NCBI RefSeq assembly: GCF_026341855.1
Contig: NZ_JAPENW010000001.1
Coordinates: forward strand, 124,001 to 188,000
Reading direction: 5' to 3'
DNA length: 64,000 nucleotides
From: Streptomyces sp. NBC_00568
Lineage (GTDB): Bacteria; Actinomycetota; Actinomycetes; Streptomycetales; Streptomycetaceae
Made by a program: the position numbers and the translations under genes. This document shows, in pieces, positions 24,076-32,302 of the stretch. Below the pieces are notes generated by a model. The model was not told the DNA's origin. It did no database searches and saw nothing but the letters and a program-made list of their open reading frames with translations. Position 1 is the first letter of the stretch, and every line of letters begins with the position of its first letter.

Positions 24076-24765
24076 TCAGGCCGTTGCCTCCTGGAGGGCC
24101 CGCCTGCACAGGGAGTCGGCGTGCCGGGTGGATTCCGGCAGGCGGTACTTCGGGGCGAGGGCGAGCGTGTGCGCGCAGGCGTTGTCGAGGTCCACGCGAT
24201 GGCCGACGGACACGAACACGGGCTTGATCCCGTCCTGGGTACGCAGCGCGCGCCCCACCTCGTCGGTGCCGGCGAGCAGCGGTGAGACGCTGCCGCGCCG
24301 GACGCCCGGCTCCTCGTAGGTGAAGGTGAAGGGGTTCTTGGCGACCCCGATCGTGGGGAGCCCGGTGAGGACGCCGAGGTGACTGGCGAGGCCGAAGCGG
24401 CGCGGGTGGGCGAGGCCGTACCCGTCGCACACGACCAGGCCGGGCGGGCAGGGCAGGGCGTCCAGCGCGGCCAGGACGGTCGGGATCTCGCGGAAGGCGA
24501 GCAGTCCGGGGACGTACGGGAAGGAGACCCGGCCGACGGCGGTGGCCTCCGCCACGACGTCGAGGCTCGCCGCGTCGAGGACGACGGCCGCCGCGACCAC
24601 CACGTCCCGCTCGTCGTCGTAGGCGACGTCGACGCCGGTCACCCGGCCGGTGCCGGGCGGCGGGCCCGGCTCGTCGAGCACCACCCGCCCGCGCAACTCG
24701 TCCTGCACGGCGCGGGCTTGTTCCTCGGTGGCGGGCCAGCCCGCGGGAATCCTCACGGTGGTCAT
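24076..24765 (-). CDS. nfi: Endonuclease V (deoxyinosine 3' endonuclease)
   Basis: A 229-aa protein from ATG 24765, where family similarity begins. Catalytic and binding features are intact. These are the first aspartate in GRVTGVDVAYDD, glutamate in LLAFREIPTVLAAL, aspartate in VVCDGYGLAHPRRFGLASHL, and lysine in PTIGVAKNPF. Endonuclease V nicks DNA (or RNA) one base 3' of inosine and starts repair of deaminated adenine. It is a single gene; the YciI-like gene starts 157 bp away in the opposite direction. Confidence 0.93.
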   Translation of the reverse strand: MTTVRIPAGWPATEEQARAVQDELRGRVVLDEPGPPPGTGRVTGVDVAYDDERDVVVAAAVVLDAASLDVVAEATAVGRVSFPYVPGLLAFREIPTVLAALDALPCPPGLVVCDGYGLAHPRRFGLASHLGVLTGLPTIGVAKNPFTFTYEEPGVRRGSVSPLLAGTDEVGRALRTQDGIKPVFVSVGHRVDLDNACAHTLALAPKYRLPESTRHADSLCRRALQEATA

Positions 24766-24922
24766 GATGGGAACGAGCCTAATGGGCACAGGACCGGGCG
24801 GTGGGCCAGGGTTCTGCAGCTGCTGCCGCTGGGCGCCCGGCACGGTCGGCACGCGGCTGAGCACGGGTCCTGGCAGCGGGACTCGCTCCCGCCGACTACT
24901 CGGGATCGGTAGGCTCGCGATC

Positions 24923-25219
24923 ATGTTCGTACTGGAGCTGAGCTACACCGCGCCGATCGAAGCCGTCGACGCCGTCCTGGAGGCCCATGTCGCCTGGCTC
25001 GAGGAGCAGTACGCGGCCGGATTCTTCCTCGCCTCGGGGCCCAAGAACCCCCGCGACGGCGGTGTGATCCTGGCCGTCGCGGACGACCGGGCACGGATCG
25101 AGGAGATCGCCGCGGGCGATCCGTTCGTCACGGCGGGCGTGTGCGCCTATCGCGTCACCGAGTTCGTCGCGACGAAGACCGCGCCCGGCCTCGAGCGGTA
25201 CCGCGAGCCGCTCGGCTGA
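24923..25219 (+). CDS. YciI-family protein
   Basis: A 98-aa ferredoxin-like-fold protein with the YciI signature. It starts MFVLELSYTAPIEAVDAVLE with the conserved histidine in AHVAWLEEQYAAGFFLASGP, then GGVILAVADDRARIEEIAA, DPFVTAGVCAYRVTEF. Length and order match the family. YciI proteins may be small hydrolases or binding proteins; the substrate is unknown. Confidence 0.9.
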   Translation: MFVLELSYTAPIEAVDAVLEAHVAWLEEQYAAGFFLASGPKNPRDGGVILAVADDRARIEEIAAGDPFVTAGVCAYRVTEFVATKTAPGLERYREPLG

Positions 25220-25359
25220 ACCTCCCGCTCACGCGCGGTCGAACTCCCGCGGAAGCTGACCCTGTTCATATAGTTCATGCAGTTCATGTCCGAGCGGGCC
25301 TGCCTCAGTGCGTCCCCGCGGCCTGACCCGCGACCGAACCGCCGTACGAGTCAAGGCGG

Positions 25360-25386
25360 TTGGCCCTGCCGGGCGATTCCTATACT
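25360..25386 (+). promoter_or_regulatory. Promoter predicting a leaderless transcript
   Basis: TATACT at 25381-25386 is a near-consensus -10 box placed six bases before the ATG at 25393. Initiation would therefore fall on the start codon itself. A weak -35 (TTGGCC at 25360) lies 15 bp upstream. No ribosome-binding site precedes the ATG, which supports a leaderless mRNA. Confidence 0.6.
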
Positions 25387-25392
25387 GACCGA

Positions 25393-26403
25393 ATGATCAC
25401 TGTTCCGCTCAGCGCGCTCGAAGTGGCCATGGTCCAGAACGGCTCCGAAGCCGCCGACACGTTACGCGACACCACCGCGTTCGCCCGGCGCCTCGACGAC
25501 CTCGGATACCAGCGTCTCTGGTACGCCGAGCACCACCATTCGCCGGCCATCGGAGCGTTCCCGCCCGTCGTGCTGACCGCGCACGCGGCCGCGTCGACGT
25601 CCTCCATCCGGGTCGGCTCCGGAGGTGTTCTCGCTCCGAACCACGCCCCGATCATGCTGGCCGAGCAGTTCGGCACGCTGTCCGCCCTGCACGGTGGCCG
25701 GATCGACCTGGGCATCGGCCGGGGCCCGGGTACCTTCGACGAGTCCACTGCGCGGGCCCTGCGCCGCGGCGCAGGGCCGACCACCGACGACGAGTACCGC
25801 GGCGATGTCTCGTCGACGCTGCGCCACTTGGTGGAAGAGGTCGCGCTCGACCCGCTCCCGGAACCGTGGCTGCTGGCTTCGAGCACGGCCGGTGCCGCGC
25901 TCGCCGGGGAACTCGGACTGCCGGTCGCCGTCGCCCATCACATTCGTCCGGACAACACCCTTGCCGCGCTGGACCGTTACCGCGCGCGCTTCTCCCCCTC
26001 CCGCTGGTGCGCGAGCCCGCGCGTGCTCGTCTGTGTGGAGACCGTGTGCGCCGAGACGGAGAAGGAGGCGTCCTGGCTCGCCGGCCCGATGGACGTCGTC
26101 AAGGCCGGACTCCTCCAGGGGCGAGGCGACATCCCCTTCCCCACGCCCGCGGAAGCGGCGGCTCACCCGTTCTCCGCGGAGGAGGTCCGGGCTCTGAAGA
26201 GCTTCCGCGCCCAGCAGGCGCACGGTACGCCCGAGAGGGTCGCGCGGCATCTGACGGACCTGGTGGACCTGACCGGCGCGGACGAACTCATGCTGGTGAC
26301 ACCCGTGTACGCGCTGGCCGACCGGCTGAGGTCGTACGAACTGGTCGAGCGGCACGTCGTGACGCCCACAGCGCCGCCCGGGAACACGGCTCTCCGCGAC
26401 TGA
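25393..26403 (+). CDS. LLM-class flavin-dependent oxidoreductase, MsnO8-like
   Basis: A 336-aa bacterial-luciferase-like monooxygenase. Motifs include LGYQRLWYAEHHHSPAIG, IRVGSGGVLAPNHAPIMLAE and GRIDLGIGRGPGTFDE, which place it in the flavin-dependent LLM class. Codon 24 (25462-25464, in DTLRD) is TTA, read only by the bldA tRNA in Streptomyces, so translation should be developmentally timed. The likely leaderless promoter lies at 25360-25386. Substrate unknown; it is a single gene. Confidence 0.9.
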   Translation: MITVPLSALEVAMVQNGSEAADTLRDTTAFARRLDDLGYQRLWYAEHHHSPAIGAFPPVVLTAHAAASTSSIRVGSGGVLAPNHAPIMLAEQFGTLSALHGGRIDLGIGRGPGTFDESTARALRRGAGPTTDDEYRGDVSSTLRHLVEEVALDPLPEPWLLASSTAGAALAGELGLPVAVAHHIRPDNTLAALDRYRARFSPSRWCASPRVLVCVETVCAETEKEASWLAGPMDVVKAGLLQGRGDIPFPTPAEAAAHPFSAEEVRALKSFRAQQAHGTPERVARHLTDLVDLTGADELMLVTPVYALADRLRSYELVERHVVTPTAPPGNTALRD

Positions 26404-26448
26404 TCACTGCCCTCCGGTCGCGGAAGCCGTGCCACGGCGCGGCCCGGC

Positions 26449-27555
26449 TCAGCGTTCCAGCCGGGCGACCCGTCCCTTCTCCCCGGAGGCCCAGCAGCCC
26501 AGGTCCGGGGTGCAGTCCACGGTGTCGTACGAGCCGGTGTCGAGGGTGCGCCAGGTGCGGCCGCCGTCGGTCGTCAGGTCGGTGCCGGTGGGGCCGACCG
26601 CGAGAGCGGCGGTGCGGCTGTGCGGAAGCCAGGTGACGCCCGAGCGGTAGGCGGGCGGGGGCCGGTCCGCGGTGGTCCAGGTGCGGCCACCGTCCGGGGT
26701 GACCGCCGCGGCCTTCGGCGAGGCCTGGTCGGCGCGGTAGTCGCCGCCGACCGCGAGGCCGTGGACCCGGTCGCGGAACGCGAGGGCGAAGACACCGCGC
26801 GCCGGATCACCGGCGGGGACCGGGGTGTCGGTGGCGGTCCAGGTCAGCCCGCGGTCCGAGGAGTGCAGCACGCGCGCGCGAGCGCCCCCTCCCGTGGCCA
26901 GCCACACATCGCGGGGCCCCGAACCGACCAGACACTGCCCGCTCGCGGCGAAGCCGGCCTCGCCGTCCTGCGCGGCGGGCATTCCGGCGCTGGGCAGCAC
27001 CTTCCAGGAACGGCCGCCGTCGCTGGTCGACAGGATGCGGAACCTGCCGTCCACCGGGTCGCTCATCGCCAGGCCGTGGCGCCGGTCCAGGAAGGTCAGG
27101 CAGTCGTAGAACGCCTTGGCGTCGGTGTTGCGGAAGGACTCCGTCCAGGTGGCACCGCCGTCCTCGGTCCTGAAGACGCGGGACGCCTCGCCCTCGCCGA
27201 TGGCCAGAACCACGGCCCGCCGCGCGTCGAACGCCTCGATGTCGCGGAACTCCAGGTCCGCCGCCCCGGGCGGCGACACGTTCCGCCAGAGCCCGCCGCC
27301 GTCCGTGGTGCGCAGCACGGTGCCCTTCGAGCCGGCCACCCACGCGGTGTCCCGGCTGACGGCGGACAGGCCGCGGAACCGTACGTCCGTACCGCTGTCC
27401 TTGAGCGCCCAGTGCGGGGTTCCCGCCCCCTCGTGCGCGGGCGCGGGCACCGCCGCCGCGGGCACCGCCACCGCGAGCGCCGCGCCGAGCGCTGCCGCGC
27501 CCAGTCCCACGGTGACCGTCCGGCTCGTACGTCTCGTCTTCCCCAAGCCCCTCAT
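26449..27555 (-). CDS. Secreted BNR/YCF48-type beta-propeller protein
   Basis: A 368-aa protein. The N-terminus has a twin-basic region and a hydrophobic stretch (VTVGLGAAALGAALAVAVPA) ending at AxA, so it is probably exported. The mature part contains repeated Asp-box motifs (TTDGGGLWRNV, TEDGGATWTES, TSDGGRSWKVL, SSDRGLTWTAT, TPDGGRTWTTA, TTDGGRTWRTL), about six blades of a propeller. Similar proteins are annotated as sialidase-like or photosystem-assembly-like, but catalytic residues of sialidases are not seen. It is convergent with the LLM gene. Confidence 0.85.
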   Translation of the reverse strand: MRGLGKTRRTSRTVTVGLGAAALGAALAVAVPAAAVPAPAHEGAGTPHWALKDSGTDVRFRGLSAVSRDTAWVAGSKGTVLRTTDGGGLWRNVSPPGAADLEFRDIEAFDARRAVVLAIGEGEASRVFRTEDGGATWTESFRNTDAKAFYDCLTFLDRRHGLAMSDPVDGRFRILSTSDGGRSWKVLPSAGMPAAQDGEAGFAASGQCLVGSGPRDVWLATGGGARARVLHSSDRGLTWTATDTPVPAGDPARGVFALAFRDRVHGLAVGGDYRADQASPKAAAVTPDGGRTWTTADRPPPAYRSGVTWLPHSRTAALAVGPTGTDLTTDGGRTWRTLDTGSYDTVDCTPDLGCWASGEKGRVARLER

Positions 27556-27705
27556 GGCGGGCGAAGCTAGTCCACTCCCCCGATGTCGTCCAGATGGCCT
27601 CCCGCGGGAACCTTCGGGGCCCGCCCGGGTGTCCTCTCGGGTGTCCGGCGAGCGCGGGACGGAAAGGGATCATCACGGTCGGGGAAAGTTGATCTCCCCA
27701 GTGCA

Positions 27706-27726
27706 TGACCTCGGTGACAGAGGTCA
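27706..27726 (+). promoter_or_regulatory. Inverted repeat upstream of ssgD
   Basis: TGACCTC-ggtgaca-GAGGTCA is a perfect 7-bp inverted repeat 102 bp before the ssgD start, in a 272-bp intergenic region shared with the divergent BNR gene. It may be an operator; no regulator can be assigned. Confidence 0.4.
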
Positions 27727-27827
27727 CTGTCCTTACAGGTGCACGCGCCGGGTCATTTCTCCGTCTCTTCAATTGACCGGCCTCATCCGCCCGGAGTTCG
27801 TTCAGCCGTCAACAAGGGAGCCAGGCG

Positions 27828-28244
27828 TTGTCCACCGTCATCGAGCAGCCCGTAGAGGCACGCCTCGTCGCCGCCGCGCCGCGGATGCCGAGCATTCCCG
27901 CAACGCTCCACTACGACCGGACCGACCCGTTCGCCGTCCGCATGACCTTCCCCGCCCCCGCCACGCTCGAGGGCGTGGAGGTCTGCTGGACCTTCGCCCG
28001 CGAGCTGCTGGTGTCCGGCCTCGAGGACTCGGTCGGGTACGGCGACGTGCGGGTGCGGCCGTACGGCTACGACCGCACCGTGCTGGAGTTCCACGCGCCC
28101 GAGGGCACCGCCGTGGTGCATATCCGCTCGGGCGAGGTGCGGAACTTCCTGCGGCTCACCACCGACCTGGTGCCGATCGGCCTGGAGCACCTCCAGGTGG
28201 ATCTGGACCACGACCTGGCGGAGCTCATGCGGGGCACCTGCTGA
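27828..28244 (+). CDS. ssgD: SsgA-like sporulation and cell-division protein, probably SsgD
   Basis: A 138-aa SALP-family protein. It has LHYDRTDPFAVRMTFPAP, VEVCWTFARELLVSGLEDSV, GDVRVRPYGYDRTVLEFHAP and the C-terminal FLRLTTDLVPIGLEHLQVDLDH seen across SsgA-like proteins. The start is a TTG at 27828, seven bases after AGGGAG. SALPs occur only in sporulating actinobacteria and guide septum and wall synthesis. The specific paralogue SsgD is inferred from gene neighbourhood as I recall it in S. coelicolor, so the symbol is less sure than the family. Confidence 0.85.
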   Translation: MSTVIEQPVEARLVAAAPRMPSIPATLHYDRTDPFAVRMTFPAPATLEGVEVCWTFARELLVSGLEDSVGYGDVRVRPYGYDRTVLEFHAPEGTAVVHIRSGEVRNFLRLTTDLVPIGLEHLQVDLDHDLAELMRGTC

Positions 28245-28259
28245 GCTGCGCGGGCTCCT

Positions 28260-29096
28260 TCAACGGGCGCGGCTCATCAGGGCGTTGAGCCCGGCGTAGT
28301 CCAGCCCGTCCGTCAGCGTCCCGTAGGTCCCCGTGTCCAGCAGCTCCCGCGCGGCACGCCGGACCAGGGCGTGCGCCGCCTGCGCGATGCCCGAACCCGC
28401 GCTGACCCGGGCCACCCCGAGGGCCGCCAGCTCACCGACGGACGGCGCTCCGGGACCCACCAGGATGTTCACCGGGCCGTCGACGCCCTCGACGAGCGCC
28501 TTCACGATCACCGGATCGACGGCTCCGGGGACGAAGACGCCGTCGGCTCCGGCCGCGAGGAAGGCGGCAGCCCTCTCCAGGGTCTCCTCCACCCCGCCCG
28601 CGCCGCGCAGATAGGTGTCGATGCGGGCATTGACGAACAGCGGCACGCCCGCCGCGTCGGCGGCCGCGCGGGCCGCCGCGATGCGCTCCGCCTGCTCACC
28701 GACCGGGCGCAGCGGCCCGGCTCCCTCCGTGTGGAGCGCGTCCTCGATGTTCACGCCCACGGCGCCCGCCGCGAGTACGGCGCGGACCGTGTCCCCGACG
28801 CCCTGGGCGTCGGGCGCGTATCCGCTCTCGATGTCCGCGCTGACCGGCACCCCGACCGCGGCGGCGATCCGCGCGACGGCCGCGAGCGCGCTCTCCCTGT
28901 CCAGCCGGTCCCCGTCCGCCGTGCCCAGATCCCAGGCCAGCCCCGCGCTGGTCGTCGCCACCGCGGCCGCGCCGGCCTCTTCGACGATCCGGGCGCTGGC
29001 CGTGTCCCAGGCGTTCGGCAGTACGAGGGGGCGGCCGGGCACATGCAGGGCGCGGAAGGCGAGGGCGGTTTCGCGGAGCTGCTCGGTGTTCGTCAT
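28260..29096 (-). CDS. Isocitrate lyase / PEP mutase family protein
   Basis: A 278-aa TIM-barrel protein from ATG 29096. It has PLVLPNAWDTASARIVEEAG, VPVSADIESGYAPD (metal-binding region), GVNIEDALH and FVNARIDTYLRG, followed by ADGVFVPGAVDPVIVK. These are the marks of the PEP mutase/isocitrate lyase superfamily. It lacks the KKCGH loop of true isocitrate lyase, so a carbon-phosphorus mutase, oxaloacetate hydrolase or methylisocitrate lyase-like activity is possible. Only 15 bp separate it from the convergent ssgD stop. Confidence 0.88.
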   Translation of the reverse strand: MTNTEQLRETALAFRALHVPGRPLVLPNAWDTASARIVEEAGAAAVATTSAGLAWDLGTADGDRLDRESALAAVARIAAAVGVPVSADIESGYAPDAQGVGDTVRAVLAAGAVGVNIEDALHTEGAGPLRPVGEQAERIAAARAAADAAGVPLFVNARIDTYLRGAGGVEETLERAAAFLAAGADGVFVPGAVDPVIVKALVEGVDGPVNILVGPGAPSVGELAALGVARVSAGSGIAQAAHALVRRAARELLDTGTYGTLTDGLDYAGLNALMSRAR

Positions 29097-29233
29097 GGGG
29101 ACGAGCCAAGCACGGGCGGCGCGGCGGGGGCTGGCGGGAATCCGACGTGAACGTGGCGGACGCGCCCCCGTACGGGAACCCCGGCCCCGAGGCGCGCGCG
29201 TCGACCCCGCGCCCGTTCGCTGAGGATGACGGA

Positions 29234-29545
29234 AGCCGTGCCCGCCGCCTCGCGTTCCGGGGACAGAGGGGGTCCGCCCCGCCCATGCGGTGCGGGGTCG
29301 CGGAAGCCCTGCCCGGCACCCCACGCGCACAGGACGAGGGACCCGCCCACACCCGTCGAGCCGAACGTACCCGTGGCCGCCGCCCCGCGTTCCGGGGAGC
29401 GCGGGGGTCCGCCCCGCCCATTCGGTGCGGGGTCGCGGAAGCCGTGCCCGGCACCCCGCGCGCACGGGGCGAGGGGGCCCGCCCACGCCCGTCGAGCCGA
29501 ACGTGCCCGTGGCCGCCGCCCCGCGTTCCGGGGACAGTGGGGGTC
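29234..29545. repeat. 136-bp tandem repeat, about 2.3 copies
   Basis: Units begin at about 29234, 29370 and 29506 with CCCGTGGCCGCCGCC or close variants. Each carries CGCGTTCCGGGGA, GGGGTCCGCCCCGCCCA and GTCGAGCCGAACGT. Copies 1 and 2 are nearly identical; copy 3 is partial. The array occupies the 463-bp gap between the PEP-mutase-like and GPP34 genes, where no coding sequence is credible. Confidence 0.85.
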
Positions 29546-29559
29546 GGCTCCCGGAACGT

Positions 29560-30240
29560 TCAGCTCCCGGTGGTCGAGGCCGTGGCCGATGCCGTCGTCG
29601 CCGCCACGATCACCGCCGTACGGACCTCCTGGATGACCTTCTTCAGGGCCGGAGCCGCCGCGCCGCCGCGTTCGGTGAGTTCGTCGATGCGGGCCTTGTG
29701 GAGCTTGCGCTCCTTGGGGGACGCGAGAGTGCGGAGCTCGGCCGCGGTGGCGAGGGCCACGAGGGCGGCGTCGCGGTCGGAGACCTCGGCGACGGGCAGC
29801 GGTCCTTCCAGCACCTGTCGGGCCTCCGCGCGCAGCGCCTCCACGGCGGGCACCCGGTCGAGCTCGTACTCCACGGAGGGGAAGAGTCCGAGGACCCGCT
29901 TCCGCTCCGCCCTCAGGTATCCCCCGGCGGCGAGCTGGGCGCGTACGGCGTCCAGGGTGACCCGGGCCCGCAGCGTGACCCAGGGCTTCCACTTGCGGGG
30001 CCGGGACTCCGCGACGAGTTCCAGGAGCCCGTCGAGGACGAGGTCCCCCGTCCGGAAGTCGGGGTCCACGGGGGTGACGATGCCGTCGTCGTCGAGGAGC
30101 AGCCCGCGCTGGGCCAGCTCGGTGAGGGCACCGGCGCGCACCAGGTGATGCAGGTGGGTGGAGCCGGTGATCTTCAGTTTCGTGGTGTCCCAGGCCAGGA
30201 GGTAGAGCCGGGCGGGCAGCGAGAGCGAGCCGTTCGGCAC
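29560..30240 (-). CDS. GPP34 (GOLPH3/Vps74-like) domain protein
   Basis: A 226-aa protein starting at GTG 30240 with a strong AAGGAG site five bases upstream. The N-terminus SLSLPARLYLLAWDTTKLKI is followed by LVRAGALTELAQRGLLLDDD, the signature of GPP34. The middle GRLVL-like block and the C-terminal helices (DRDAALVALATAAEL, SPKERKLHKARIDELTE) fit the family. Eukaryotic members bind phosphoinositides; the bacterial role is unknown. It is divergent from the ABC-F gene. Confidence 0.88.
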   Translation of the reverse strand: MPNGSLSLPARLYLLAWDTTKLKITGSTHLHHLVRAGALTELAQRGLLLDDDGIVTPVDPDFRTGDLVLDGLLELVAESRPRKWKPWVTLRARVTLDAVRAQLAAGGYLRAERKRVLGLFPSVEYELDRVPAVEALRAEARQVLEGPLPVAEVSDRDAALVALATAAELRTLASPKERKLHKARIDELTERGGAAAPALKKVIQEVRTAVIVAATTASATASTTGS

Positions 30241-30276
30241 GGGATCTCCTTGGTTCGTCGGGGGCGCGTTAATCCT

Positions 30277-30305
30277 TTGACAGCCCACCGGGCTGTCCCT
30301 ACGGT
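30277..30305 (+). promoter_or_regulatory. ABC-F gene promoter with an internal palindrome
   Basis: TTGACA (30277-30282) and TACGGT (30300-30305) are separated by 17 bp. The palindrome GACAGCCC-acc-GGGCTGTC (30279-30297, perfect) spans the -35 box and most of the spacer. A bound regulator would block polymerase. The predicted start near 30312 gives a 5' leader of about 225 nt before the ABC-F ATG. Confidence 0.65.
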
Positions 30306-30538
30306 GTATAGCGGTTCTGTTGCCGTCGAATGGAGAAGGACGTTGCTCGTCTGAGGTCTGAGACACCGCGTCACACAGCCGGTTCTGTCCGGCCCACGTG
30401 TGCGCAGCGTGCGACCTCGGCGTTCGAGCCGTCCTTCGGTGCGGGCCTTCTTCTCGCTCTCCTCCGAACTGGATCGTCGTCGCCTCGCGGTGTCCCGTAC
30501 GCGTACCCCCGACCGAATCCAGCAACCGCGAGGCCTCC

Positions 30539-32173
30539 ATGTCAACGTTCCCCACCTCAGTCTCCTGCACCTCCCTGTCCTTCTCCTGGCCGGACGGCAC
30601 CGAGGTCTTCGACGACCTCCAGATCGCCTTCGGACCCGGCACGACCGGGCTCGTCGGCGCCAACGGATCAGGGAAATCGACCCTGTTGAAGCTGATCGCC
30701 GGAGACCTCACCCCCGCCGACGGCACCGTCCGGGTCGCGGGCGAGGTCGGCCATCTGCCGCAGAACGTCACGCTCGACACCGCCCTTCGGGTCGACGAGG
30801 CGCTCGGCATCGCCGCCACCCGCGCCGCCCTGCACGCGATCGAGGCGGGCGACGCGGCGGAGGAGCACTTCGACGTAGTCGGGGACGACTGGGACGTCGA
30901 GGAGCGGGCCCGCGCGACTCTCGGCGAACTCGGCCTCGGACACATCGAGTTGGACCGCACGATCGGCGAGGTGTCCGGCGGCGAGTCGGTGCTCCTGCGG
31001 CTGGCCGCGCTCCTGCTGCGACGGCCCGACGTCCTGCTCCTCGACGAACCCACCAACAACCTCGACCTGTACGCGCGACAGCGGCTGTACGCGGCCGTGG
31101 AGGCCTGGTCCGGGGTCATGATCGTGGTCAGTCACGACCGCGAACTGCTGGACCTGGTCGACCAGATCGCCGATCTGCGTTCCGGTGAGGTCACCTGGTA
31201 CGGCGGGAACTTCTCCGCGTACGAGGAGGCGCTCGCCGGCGAGCAGGAGGCGGCGGAGCGCATGGTGCGCGTCGCCGAGTCCGATCTGAAGAAACAGAAG
31301 CGCGAACTGGTCGACGCCCAGGTCAAACTGGCCCGGCGCAAGCGCTACGGCCAGAAGATGTTCGAGCAGAAGCGTGAGCCGAAGATCGTCATGGGTGCGC
31401 GCAAGCGGGCGGCCCAGGAGTCCGCGGGCAAGCACCGCATCATGCACGAGGAGAGGCTGAGCGAGGCGAAGGAGCGTCTCGACGAGGCGGTGGAGGCCGT
31501 ACGGGACGACGACGAGATCCGGGTCGACCTGCCGTACACGGCCGTGCCGCCGGGGCGCACGGTCCTCACCCTCGACCGGCTGGAGCTGAGGTACGGCGCA
31601 CGGGTGGACGGCCTGTTCGATCTGCGCGGGCCCGAGCGGATCGCGCTGATCGGGCGCAACGGAGCGGGCAAGACGACGCTCCTCCGAACGATCGCCGGGG
31701 AACTGGACGCCGTGTCCGGTGAGGCACGCGCCCATGTGCCGCTGCGCTTCCTGCCCCAGCGGCTCGACGTTCTCGACGACGAGCTGACCGTCGCCGAGAA
31801 CGTGGCCCGGTACGCGCCGGCCGCCACCAACAACCGGATCCGGGCGCGGCTGGCCCGCTTCCTCTTCAAGGGTGCGAAGGCCGACCAGCGGGCGGAGACG
31901 CTCTCCGGCGGCGAACGCTTCCGTGCGGCGCTCGCCGCCCTGATGCTGGCCGACCCCGCGCCGCAGCTCCTGATGCTCGACGAGCCGACGAACAACCTCG
32001 ACATGGCGAGCGTCCGTCAGCTCACCACGGCCCTGGAGTCGTACGAGGGGGCTCTGATCGTCGCGAGTCACGACATGCCGTTCCTGGAGTCGATCGGCAT
32101 CACGCGACGACTGCTGCTGGAAGGAGGAGAACTGAAAGAAATCGCCGCGGAAACTGTCGGGTATCCCTCCTAG
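30539..32173 (+). CDS. ABC-F family ATPase (ribosome-associated)
   Basis: A 544-aa soluble protein with two ABC domains and no membrane segments. Domain 1 has Walker A GANGSGKST (40-48), signature VSGGES and Walker B LLLDEPTNNLD. Domain 2 has GRNGAGKTT (about 371-379), LSGGER and LMLDEPTNNLD. The charged interdomain linker is rich in K, R and E. ATG at 30539 follows GAGG. ABC-F proteins act on the ribosome in translation or antibiotic protection. The long leader and palindromic promoter hint at inducible control. Single gene. Confidence 0.92.
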   Translation: MSTFPTSVSCTSLSFSWPDGTEVFDDLQIAFGPGTTGLVGANGSGKSTLLKLIAGDLTPADGTVRVAGEVGHLPQNVTLDTALRVDEALGIAATRAALHAIEAGDAAEEHFDVVGDDWDVEERARATLGELGLGHIELDRTIGEVSGGESVLLRLAALLLRRPDVLLLDEPTNNLDLYARQRLYAAVEAWSGVMIVVSHDRELLDLVDQIADLRSGEVTWYGGNFSAYEEALAGEQEAAERMVRVAESDLKKQKRELVDAQVKLARRKRYGQKMFEQKREPKIVMGARKRAAQESAGKHRIMHEERLSEAKERLDEAVEAVRDDDEIRVDLPYTAVPPGRTVLTLDRLELRYGARVDGLFDLRGPERIALIGRNGAGKTTLLRTIAGELDAVSGEARAHVPLRFLPQRLDVLDDELTVAENVARYAPAATNNRIRARLARFLFKGAKADQRAETLSGGERFRAALAALMLADPAPQLLMLDEPTNNLDMASVRQLTTALESYEGALIVASHDMPFLESIGITRRLLLEGGELKEIAAETVGYPS

Positions 32174-32302
32174 TGCGGGAGGCGGGGGCGGCCTAGCGTC
32201 GGGGGTGGGTGGCGCCCGACGTCAGGCCGGGGGGCTTTTGCGCGCGCGAACCGCGCTGCATGATGTTGCGCCGACACCCCCTGCCGATTCGGAGACCCAC
32301 CC

